This document shows, piece after piece, positions 46,434-53,186 of a DNA stretch of 64,000 bases (within the stretch, counting starts at the first letter, position 1; each line of letters opens with the position of its first letter). A model generated the notes under the pieces. That model saw only the letters and a list, made by a program, of their open reading frames with translations. It had not been told where the DNA came from and searched no databases. The stretch is taken from contig NZ_BCYP01000001.1 in assembly GCF_001598255.1 (NCBI RefSeq), positions 124,001 to 188,000 of the forward strand. Reading direction: 5' to 3'. Both the position numbers and the translations under genes were made by a program. Source of the DNA: Mitsuaria chitosanitabida ATCC BAA-476 = NBRC 102408 (GTDB lineage Bacteria > Pseudomonadota > Gammaproteobacteria > Burkholderiales > Burkholderiaceae_C).

Positions 46434-47285
46434 ATGACGACGATGAACACGAGCGCGGAGGCGCGCGCCGCCGCCGACCGCCATCGCTGGCTGATCGGCC
46501 TGCCGACGACGCCGGCCGGATGGACCCGGCTGCTGATCGCGATGATCGCGGGCCTGTGGGCGCTGCAATGGAGCGCCCGGGGCGCGCAGCTCAGCCCGAC
46601 CGAGCTGGCCGAGGGCCTGCCGCAGATCGCCGACTTCCTCAGCCGCACCTGGCCGCCGGACTGGCGCATCCTGGAGCGCCTCTGGGGGCCGGCGGTGGAG
46701 ACCGTGCAGATCGCGGTCTGGGGCACGCTCCTGGGCGTGGTCGCCGCGGTGCCGGTGTCCTTCCTCGCGGCGCGCAACCTGCACGGTCCGCGCTGGCTCT
46801 ATCTGCTCACGCGCCAGGGCCTGAACGTGACTCGCAGCATCAACGAGCTGATCCTCGCGCTGGTCTTCGTGTCCGCCGTGGGACTGGGGCCCTTCCCCGG
46901 CGTGCTCGCGCTCGCCGTCCACGGTGCCGGCATGCTGGGCAAGTTCTTCGCCGAGGCGATCGAGGAGATCGACCAGGGCCCGCTCGAGGCCTTGCGCGCG
47001 ACCGGCGCGCGGCCGTTGCAGGTGATCGTCTTCGGCGTGCTGCCGCAGGTGGTGACCGCGTGGATCGCCGTCGTGCTCTACCGCTTCGAGGTCAACCTGC
47101 GCTCGGCGACGGTGCTGGGCATGGTCGGCGCGGGCGGACTGGGCTTCGAGCTGGTGGGCAGCCTCAAGCTCTTCAAGTACCCCGAGACCGCCACCTGCAT
47201 CATCGTCATCACGGTGATGGTGGTCGCGGCGGACTTCGTCTCCAGCCAGCTGCGCCGCGCGATCCAGGATCAAGGCCGGCATTGA
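46434..47285 (+). CDS. phnE: Phosphonate ABC transporter permease
   Basis: A 283-residue inner-membrane permease with about six spans. The segment ELILALVFVSAVGLGPFPGVLALAVHGAGMLGKFFAEAIEEID, split by variation, contains the EAA-like coupling loop (GPLEALRATGARPLQVIVFGVLP) and is characteristic of PhnE. It starts 19 nt after the end of the phnC frame. Complete, so the transporter lacks only an intact ATPase gene. Confidence 0.92.
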   Translation: MTTMNTSAEARAAADRHRWLIGLPTTPAGWTRLLIAMIAGLWALQWSARGAQLSPTELAEGLPQIADFLSRTWPPDWRILERLWGPAVETVQIAVWGTLLGVVAAVPVSFLAARNLHGPRWLYLLTRQGLNVTRSINELILALVFVSAVGLGPFPGVLALAVHGAGMLGKFFAEAIEEIDQGPLEALRATGARPLQVIVFGVLPQVVTAWIAVVLYRFEVNLRSATVLGMVGAGGLGFELVGSLKLFKYPETATCIIVITVMVVAADFVSSQLRRAIQDQGRH

Positions 47286-47307
47286 GGCATCAAGGACCTG
47301 ACCTGAC

Positions 47308-48429
47308 ATGGACCTCTGGAAATTTCACAACCCCGTGGACGTGCACGCCGGCATCGGCGCGCTGGAACGGCTACCGCGGCTGGTCGGCGATCGGCGCGCG
47401 CTGCTGATCGTCTTCCCGGAGGCGGAGCCGCTGGGCCTGATCGGCCGGCTGAAGGGGATGCTCGGCGATCGCCTGGTCGCCGTCGAGACCGACATCCGCC
47501 CCAATCCCGACGTGCAGTGGCTCGCACCGCTGTATGAGCGCCTGTGGCACGACCACCCCGGCGCACGCTGCGTGATCGCGCTCGGCGGCGGCAGCAGCAT
47601 CGACTGCGCCAAGGCGATGCTGACCGCCACGCCCTCGGGCCGCTTCGACGAGCTGCTCGATCACCTGGTCGATCCCCAGGCCGCGCCCCTGCCGGCCGAT
47701 GCCCCGCATCGCGCGCTGATCGCCGTGCCGACGACGGCCGGCACCGGCAGCGAAGTCACGCCCTGGGCGACGCTGTGGGACGCGGCGCGCTCCCGCAAGC
47801 ATTCGCTGCACCTGCCCTGGACCTGGCCGGAGGCGGCCGTCGTCGATCCCTCGCTGATGGTCAGCCTGCCGCGCGCCGCGACGCTCGCGAGCGGCCTCGA
47901 TGCGCTCTCGCACGCGCTGGAGTCGCTCTGGAACGTGCACCGCAATCCGGTCTCCGCGAGCCTGGCCGTCGCCGCCGCGCGCCGCATCGTCGCGACGCTG
48001 CCGGCGCTGCTCGAGGAGCCGCGCCGGCTCGACCTGCGCGAGGCCCTGGCCGTCGCCGCGCTGCAGGCGGGCATGGCCTTCTCCAATACCAGGACGGCGC
48101 TGGCGCACTCGCTGTCCTACGAGATCACGCTGACTCACGGCGTGCCGCACGGGCTGGCCTGCTCGTTCAGCCTGCCGCGGGTGATGCGGTTGGCGCTGGG
48201 GCAAGACCTTGCCCTGGATGAGCAGCTGCTGGCGATCTTCGACGCGGTCGACGGCGACGCGGCCGTCGCGGCGCTGGAACGCTTCCTGCGCGGCCTGGGT
48301 GTCAGCACCGATCCGGCCGACTACGGCATCGCGCCCGCGGATTGGGACGAGCGCGTCGCCCAGGCGCTTCGCGGGCCGCGCGGCCGCAACTTCATCGGCG
48401 GCGCGCCGGTCGTCCCGCACTCACGCTGA
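47308..48429 (+). CDS. Iron-dependent alcohol dehydrogenase, probable phosphonoacetaldehyde-linked
   Basis: A 373-residue group III (iron-containing) dehydrogenase. NAD-binding GGGSSIDCAK and TTAGTGSEVTPWA are present, and the metal ligands lie in GLDALSHALES and THGVPHGLA. Placement between phnE and phnX matches the reductases that act on phosphonoacetaldehyde in phosphonate clusters (PhpC/PhnY-like activity is inferred from context). It could instead make 2-hydroxyethylphosphonate from the aldehyde. 22 nt after phnE. Confidence 0.8.
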   Translation: MDLWKFHNPVDVHAGIGALERLPRLVGDRRALLIVFPEAEPLGLIGRLKGMLGDRLVAVETDIRPNPDVQWLAPLYERLWHDHPGARCVIALGGGSSIDCAKAMLTATPSGRFDELLDHLVDPQAAPLPADAPHRALIAVPTTAGTGSEVTPWATLWDAARSRKHSLHLPWTWPEAAVVDPSLMVSLPRAATLASGLDALSHALESLWNVHRNPVSASLAVAAARRIVATLPALLEEPRRLDLREALAVAALQAGMAFSNTRTALAHSLSYEITLTHGVPHGLACSFSLPRVMRLALGQDLALDEQLLAIFDAVDGDAAVAALERFLRGLGVSTDPADYGIAPADWDERVAQALRGPRGRNFIGGAPVVPHSR

Positions 48430-48520
48430 AGGCCTCGGCGCCGAGATCCCGGATACGCCCCCCCGACCCCTGAGACTCATTCCGATCCCCGAGTTCTTCG
48501 ACTCCAACGAGAGCAACCTC

Positions 48521-49375
48521 ATGAGCACCTCCGCAAGCACCCCCTCGGCCGCCACCGGTCACGCCCGCTTCCCGCATCTGCAGGCCGTCATCTTCGACTG
48601 GGCCGGCACGCTGGTCGATCACGGCTCGCTGGCCCCGACGCAGATCTTCGTCGACGCCTTCGCGACCTTCGGCATCACGCTGACGCTGGACGAGGCGCGC
48701 GGTCCCATGGGCTTGTCCAAGCGCGACCACATCCGCACGCTGCTGGAGGATGCCGGCCTCCAGGCGCAATGGCAGGCGCGCTTCGGCAAGGCCTCGACCG
48801 ATGCCGACATCGACGCCATTTATGAGCGCTTCATGCCGATGCAGATCGAGAAGGTCGGCCGCTACTCGCAGCCGATCCCCGGCGCGGTCGACGCGCTGAA
48901 GGCGCTGCGTGGCGCTGGGCTCAAGGTCGGCTCGTGCTCGGGCTATCCGCGTCAAGTGCTGGACGTGCTGCTGCCGCAGGCGAAGGCCGACGGCATCGAG
49001 GCGGACCATGTGGTGGCCGGCGACGAGCTCGCCGCCGGTGGTCGCCCGGGGCCGTTCATGGCGCTGGCCAACGTGCTGGCGCTGGGCATCGGCGACGTGC
49101 GCGCCTGCGTGAAGGTCGACGACACGACGCCCGGCATCGAGGAAGGCCGCCGCGCCGGCATGTGGACCATCGGCCTGAGCTTGTCCGGCAACGAGACCGG
49201 CCTGACGCTGGCGCAGCTGCAGGCGCTGCCCGACGCGGCCGTCGTCGCCCATCGCGAGGCCGCCACGAAGCGGCTGATGGCGGCGGGCGCGCACCTGGTG
49301 ATCGACTCGGTCGCCTCGCTGACGAAGGCGCTGGCGGAGATCGACGCCCGCATGGCGCGCGGCGAGCGGCCCTGA
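48521..49375 (+). CDS. phnX: Phosphonoacetaldehyde hydrolase (phosphonatase)
   Basis: A 284-residue HAD-fold enzyme cleaving phosphonoacetaldehyde to acetaldehyde and phosphate. The nucleophile Asp26 lies in VIFDWAGT, where Trp-Ala replaces the usual HAD Asp. The Schiff-base Lys67 lies in MGLSKRDHI, characteristic of PhnX. VKVDDTTPGIEEGRRAGMW is the motif III/IV region. The ATG at 48521 precedes the conserved part by 20 residues. PhnW, the usual transaminase partner, is not in the window. Confidence 0.92.
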   Translation: MSTSASTPSAATGHARFPHLQAVIFDWAGTLVDHGSLAPTQIFVDAFATFGITLTLDEARGPMGLSKRDHIRTLLEDAGLQAQWQARFGKASTDADIDAIYERFMPMQIEKVGRYSQPIPGAVDALKALRGAGLKVGSCSGYPRQVLDVLLPQAKADGIEADHVVAGDELAAGGRPGPFMALANVLALGIGDVRACVKVDDTTPGIEEGRRAGMWTIGLSLSGNETGLTLAQLQALPDAAVVAHREAATKRLMAAGAHLVIDSVASLTKALAEIDARMARGERP

Positions 49376-49445
49376 GCGTCGTCGGCCCAGAGCGTCATCG
49401 GCCCAGGCGGGGCGCGACCGCACGGGGCGCCTCGCGCCGGCTGAC

Positions 49446-49501
49446 GGTCGATGGTCGATGGTCGATGGTCGACGGTCGGCGGTCGGCGGTCGGCGGTCGA
49501 T
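49446..49501. repeat. Heptanucleotide tandem repeat, eight units
   Basis: GGTCG followed by AT, AC or GC, eight times without interruption (GGTCGAT x3, GGTCGAC, GGTCGGC x3, GGTCGAT). Intergenic, between phnX and the dehydrogenase gene. Confidence 0.9.
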
Positions 49502-49646
49502 CGGCCGGGACGGCGTGGCGGCGGACCCGGCGGAGCGGGGGCCTCGGGGCGTGCGCAACGCGTGCGCCGCGAGGGGATCGCGCGGGAGGCCGCTCCTATC
49601 ATGGCCGGCGTCCCCTGTCGTCCATCCGAAGTCCGAGAGGTCGCCC

Positions 49647-50606
49647 GTGTCCGTTACCGCCCCTGAATCCCGCCGTCTCACCGTCTTGCTGCTGATGCCG
49701 ATGGCCGAGCAGCACCAGGCGCAGCTCCGCGAGCGCCATGACGTGATCTACGCGCCGACCGCCGAGGCCCGGGCCCAGGCCGTCGCCGAGCACGGCGCCA
49801 CGATCGACCTCGTGCTGACCATCGGCTCGGTCGGCCTGCGCGCCGACGAGATCGCGGCGATGCCCAAGCTCGGCGCCGCCGCCACGCTGGGCGCCGGCTA
49901 CGAGGCCATCGACCTGCCGGCCGCCCAGGCCCGCGGCCTGACGCTGTGGAACGGCGCCGGCACCAACGACGCCTGCGTCGCCGACCACGCGATGGCCTTG
50001 CTGCTGGCCACGGTGCGCGCGCTGCCGCAACAGGAGAAGGCGCTGCGCGCCGGCATCTGGCGTGACGAGCTGCCGCTGCGGCCCAGCGTCAATGGCCGCA
50101 AGCTGGGCATCCTGGGCCTGGGCACCATCGGGCTGCGCATCGCCAAACGGGCGCTGGCCTTCGACATGGAGGTCTGCTATCACAACCGCCGCGAGCGCCC
50201 CGACGCGCTCGGCTGCGGCTACTTCGGCTCGCCGGTCGAGCTGGCGCAGTGGGCGGACTTCCTGGTCGTCGCCGCGCCGGGCGGCCCGTCGACCAGGCAC
50301 ATCGTCAACGCCGAGGTGCTGAAGGCGCTGGGCCCGCAGGGCCACGTGGTCAACATCGCCCGCGGCAGCCTGATCGACACCGCCGCGCTGGCCGAGGCGC
50401 TCGCCGCCGGCACCCTCGCCGGCGCCGCGCTGGACGTCTACGAGTCCGAACCCAAGCCGCCCGAAGCGTTGCTCGGCTTCCCGAACGTGGTCCTCACGCC
50501 GCACATCGCGGGCTGGTCGCCGGAGTCGGTCCAGGCCACGGTCGATCTCTTCCTGGAGAACACCCGGCGCTGGCTGGCCGGTGAGCCGGTACTGACTCCG
50601 ATCTGA
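49647..50606 (+). CDS. D-isomer-specific 2-hydroxyacid dehydrogenase
   Basis: A 319-residue NAD(P)-dependent dehydrogenase started at the GTG at 49647 (GAGAGG upstream). The nucleotide motif is LGILGLGTIGLRIAKRA. The catalytic triad Arg (NIARGSLIDT), Glu (YESEPKPP) and His (LTPHIAGWS) is complete. Family members reduce glyoxylate, hydroxypyruvate or other 2-oxo acids. It is 271 nt after phnX, past a repeat tract, so co-transcription with the phosphonate genes is doubtful. Confidence 0.88.
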   Translation: MSVTAPESRRLTVLLLMPMAEQHQAQLRERHDVIYAPTAEARAQAVAEHGATIDLVLTIGSVGLRADEIAAMPKLGAAATLGAGYEAIDLPAAQARGLTLWNGAGTNDACVADHAMALLLATVRALPQQEKALRAGIWRDELPLRPSVNGRKLGILGLGTIGLRIAKRALAFDMEVCYHNRRERPDALGCGYFGSPVELAQWADFLVVAAPGGPSTRHIVNAEVLKALGPQGHVVNIARGSLIDTAALAEALAAGTLAGAALDVYESEPKPPEALLGFPNVVLTPHIAGWSPESVQATVDLFLENTRRWLAGEPVLTPI

Positions 50607-50669
50607 TTCCCATCGAATTCCGAAAGGCCTGCCGCGTCCCGCCTGGCGGGCTTCGGGAGGCGCTTGGCC

Positions 50670-50700
50670 AAAAAAAAAGTCCGCGGGGTGAGCCGCGGAC
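50670..50700 (-). terminator. Intrinsic terminator, distal
   Basis: Stem GTCCGCGG/CCGCGGAC (8 bp, 6-nt loop) at 50679-50700, followed on the minus strand by nine T residues (50678-50670). Confidence 0.85.
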
Positions 50701-50719
50701 GAATGAGGTTTGAGAACTG

Positions 50720-50749
50720 AAAAAAACGGGTCCCCTCAAGAGGGGACCC
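50720..50749 (-). terminator. Intrinsic terminator, proximal
   Basis: Stem GGGTCCCCTC/GAGGGGACCC (10 bp, tight loop) at 50728-50749, then a G and seven T residues on the minus strand (50726-50720). It ends the micro-gene transcript 46 nt after its stop codon. Confidence 0.88.
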
Positions 50750-50794
50750 TGGCTCCGCGAGCGGAACGCTGGGGGCGATGGGGCAGGGCTACAG

Positions 50795-50905
50795 TCAGCC
50801 CAGCACCCCGGTCGCCAATCCAAGGCAGGAAAGGATGCCGATGCACAACACCCATGCATCCGCGTTGTTCAGCGACGACCAGATCTGTTGCTTGAGCACT
50901 TGCAT
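50795..50905 (-). CDS. SOS-controlled 36-residue single-span membrane peptide
   Basis: A short gene starting at the ATG at 50905 with AGGAG 7 nt upstream. The peptide begins MQVLKQQIWSSLNNADAW, a mildly amphipathic part with one Lys and one Asp, then a 19-residue hydrophobic span to the C-terminus (WVLCIGILSCLGLATGVLG) with two Cys. It has its own sigma-70 promoter with a LexA box in the spacer and two terminators of its own. Single-span, SOS-induced peptides such as TisB of E. coli depolarise the membrane. There is no sequence similarity to TisB, so the function is inferred from architecture only. Confidence 0.75.
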   Translation of the reverse strand: MQVLKQQIWSSLNNADAWVLCIGILSCLGLATGVLG

Positions 50906-50947
50906 GGCATCTCTCCTGCTGCGGCCGTGATTGGCTGCGATGAAGAG

Positions 50948-50976
50948 AATGTACTGTATGCCCATACAGTATTCAA
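50948..50976 (-). promoter_or_regulatory. Promoter of the micro-gene
   Basis: TTGAAT (50976-50971) and TACATT (50953-50948) with a 17-nt spacer on the minus strand. Transcription should start near 50941, giving a leader of about 36 nt. Confidence 0.75.
50952..50971. promoter_or_regulatory. LexA (SOS) box
   Basis: TACTGTATGCCCATACAGTA: CTGT-N8-ACAG with perfect 8-bp arms, identical in both arms to the E. coli consensus. It fills the spacer of the micro-gene promoter and overlaps the -10 by two bases, so bound LexA would exclude polymerase. Confidence 0.88.
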
Positions 50977-51056
50977 CAGGGATGAGCCGGATTGCGCCCC
51001 GCCGTTGTTCCGGCGCCATGCGCCGGTCAGGCCGATCGGGCCAGCCGGGTCGCCGC

Positions 51057-51497
51057 TCAGCGTGAGCGCTTGGCCTGGCACTCCTTGCACAGGCCGTACA
51101 GCGCCAGGGCGTGCTCCACCAGCTGGTAGCCGCGCTCCTCGGCGATCTCGCGCTGGCGCTGCTCGATGCCGGCGTCGAAGAACTCCTCCACCTTGCCGCA
51201 GTGCAGGCAGACCATGTGGTCGTGGTGCTGGCCCTCGTTGAGCTCGAACACCGCCTTGCCCGACTCGAAGTGCTGGCGCGCCAGCAGGCCCGCCTCGACG
51301 AACTGCATCAGCACCCGGTAGACCGTCGCCAGCCCGATGTCCGCGCCCTCCAGCAGGAGCAGGCGATAGACGTCTTCCGCGCTGAGATGGCGGGTGTCGG
51401 CCTGCTCGAAGATCTGCAGCACCTTGATGCGGGGTAGCGTCGCCTTCAGGCCGCTCGATTGCAGGCTCTCGATCTGATGCTTGGGGGAGTCGGGCAT
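51057..51497 (-). CDS. fur: Ferric uptake regulator
   Basis: A 146-residue Fur protein. The winged helix (about 10-85) contains GLKATLPRIKVLQIF and GLATVYRVL; the dimerisation part has the metal motif HHDHMVCLHCGKVEEF and a second CKECQ pair near the end. The length and the LKATLPR start are those of betaproteobacterial Fur. It is the third gene of an operon with PepSY and a small membrane protein behind a Fur box, which implies autoregulation. Confidence 0.9.
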   Translation of the reverse strand: MPDSPKHQIESLQSSGLKATLPRIKVLQIFEQADTRHLSAEDVYRLLLLEGADIGLATVYRVLMQFVEAGLLARQHFESGKAVFELNEGQHHDHMVCLHCGKVEEFFDAGIEQRQREIAEERGYQLVEHALALYGLCKECQAKRSR

Positions 51498-51539
51498 AAG
51501 GTGGTCGATCCGGGGTCGGTTCGGGGAAGCGGACAGGCG

Positions 51540-52727
51540 TCAGGCGGCCGCGGTTTCGGGGTCCTGGGCGTCGTCGGCGCTCGGCTTGCCGCCGTCGGCG
51601 GTCCTGGCGGCCCTCTTGCGCGCGCCGGCCGGCTTGCGGATCCACAGGTACAGGCCGCTGCCCAGCACGACGATGGTCGCCAGGTCCAGCAGCGCCCAGA
51701 GGATCTTCATCGGCATGCCGCCGTAGTCGCCGAAGTGCAGCGGCTGCGAGACCAGCAGCCCGGTCAGGTACCAGGGCAGTTCCGGCGCCGCGGTGAGCTC
51801 CGCCGTCTTGGCGTCGATCAGCAGGGGCTGCAGCAGCTTGGAGGTCAGCGGCGTCGTGCCCTTCAGGAAGAAGGTGTTGTGGTGCGGGCTGGAGAAGGAC
51901 GTCCCCGGGAAGGCCACGAACGAGACCTTGCGGTGGTCGCCGTGCTTCATCGCGGTGTCCAGCGTCGCCTGCAGCGAGCCGCGCTCGGAGGCCGCCAGCA
52001 CCGGCTGGTCCTTGTACGGGGCCAGCAGCGCGCTGACCTTGTCGTACTGCCAGTACTGCACCAGCAGCTCGGCCCAGGTGTTGATCATCCCGGTCGCGCC
52101 GACGACGAAGCACCACACCAGGGTCACGATGCCCAGCAGGTTGTGCAGGTCCAGCCACTTGACGCGGGTGGAGCGGTCCTTGCGCACCGCGCCGAAGTCC
52201 AGCTTGCGCATGAAGGGCGCATACAGCACCACGCCGCTGACCAGCGCGATCAGCAGCAGCAGGCCCATCAGGCCCAGGAAGAGCTTGCCCGGCAGGCCCG
52301 CGAACATGTCCACGTGCAACCGGAACATCAGGTCCATGAAGCCCTCGCCGACGCGGTACTCGCGCACCACCAGGCCGGTGCGGGCGTCGACGGCGACGGA
52401 CTTGTAGTCGGCGGTGGGCTCGGCCGTCGGGCCCAGCGTGAACCACCACAGGCGCGGGTCGTCCTCGTTCTCGCCGCCGTACTGGATGACCATCCGCGGG
52501 TGCTGGGCGTTGGCGGCCCGCGCCATCACGTCCAGCGACACGCGCTGCTTGTCCATCGAGGCCGGCAGCTCGGGGGCCTCGATCTCGTCGCCGAGCAGGT
52601 GCCCGATCTCGTGGTGGAAGATCAGCGGCAGGCCGGTCAGGCACAGCAGCAGCATGAACAGCGTGCAGATCAGGCTGGTCCACTTGTGGAGCCAGGTCCA
52701 GATGCGAATGGCGCGGGAGCTGAGCAT
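51540..52727 (-). CDS. PepSY-associated inner-membrane protein
   Basis: A 395-residue PepSY-domain protein with the typical start IRIWTWLHKWTSLICTLFMLLLCLTGLPLIFHHEIGHLL (split by variation), and spans at about 14-36, 148-170, 195-215 and 345-365. LHVDMFAGLPGKLFLGLMGLLLL and LHNLLGIVTLVW are family motifs. It is a second paralogue of the gene at 12095 and is likely part of iron/siderophore handling. 42 nt before fur on the same strand. The C-terminal 25 residues are charged and low complexity. Confidence 0.85.
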   Translation of the reverse strand: MLSSRAIRIWTWLHKWTSLICTLFMLLLCLTGLPLIFHHEIGHLLGDEIEAPELPASMDKQRVSLDVMARAANAQHPRMVIQYGGENEDDPRLWWFTLGPTAEPTADYKSVAVDARTGLVVREYRVGEGFMDLMFRLHVDMFAGLPGKLFLGLMGLLLLIALVSGVVLYAPFMRKLDFGAVRKDRSTRVKWLDLHNLLGIVTLVWCFVVGATGMINTWAELLVQYWQYDKVSALLAPYKDQPVLAASERGSLQATLDTAMKHGDHRKVSFVAFPGTSFSSPHHNTFFLKGTTPLTSKLLQPLLIDAKTAELTAAPELPWYLTGLLVSQPLHFGDYGGMPMKILWALLDLATIVVLGSGLYLWIRKPAGARKRAARTADGGKPSADDAQDPETAAA

Positions 52728-52769
52728 CGTCGGGGTCTCGTGTTCGGGGGGCTGGCGAGCGCGACGCGC

Positions 52770-52979
52770 TCAGCGGGCGGCCTGGGGACGCCAGGCAAAC
52801 CAGGCCATGACGGCGACCGGCACGCCCAGGGCGATCCAGGACCAGACATCGCCCCAGTCGTCCGACACCAGCGCGGTCAGCAGGCCGGAGGCGCTCAGCA
52901 GGCCCAGCGCGATGGGCCAGGTCCAGAGGCGGCGGCTGTCGGCGCGCGACTCGTCGCGGCGGGCGGGGGAGGAGGACAT
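52770..52979 (-). CDS. Small two-span membrane protein of the iron operon
   Basis: A 69-residue protein with two predicted spans (about 20-38 and 46-63), ending FAWRPQAAR. First gene of the operon ahead of PepSY and fur. Small companions of this kind recur beside PepSY proteins but have no known function. Start at the ATG at 52979. Confidence 0.7.
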   Translation of the reverse strand: MSSSPARRDESRADSRRLWTWPIALGLLSASGLLTALVSDDWGDVWSWIALGVPVAVMAWFAWRPQAAR

Positions 52980-52996
52980 CGGGCGGCTGCGGCTCT

Positions 52997-53018
52997 AAAT
53001 AACAATGATTCGCATTTT
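52997..53018. promoter_or_regulatory. Fur box upstream of the PepSY/fur operon
   Basis: AAATAACAATGATTCGCATT is an A+T-rich island in G+C-rich surroundings; on the minus strand it reads AATGCGAATCATTGTTATTT, a typical proteobacterial Fur site with the AATCATT core. It lies 18 nt before the first gene. Confidence 0.7.
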
Positions 53019-53186
53019 AGAGCGAAGTCACGCCTGGGGTGGTAGCGCAATCGCCGATGTCAGGGGATCGGAGGCGTCGGGCGGATCGCGGAGCGCCCGA
53101 CGCGGGCGCCCGGTGACGGGCCGCGGCCCGCGGGCGGTTGCCGGCGCGCCGCGGTGTGGCGGGGCGTGGGTGCCGGCGAGCCGGCC

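Noticed and set aside
50869-52683. Long minus-strand frame of 604 residues across fur and PepSY
   Set aside because: It is in another frame than both conserved genes and is Arg/Pro/Ala-rich.
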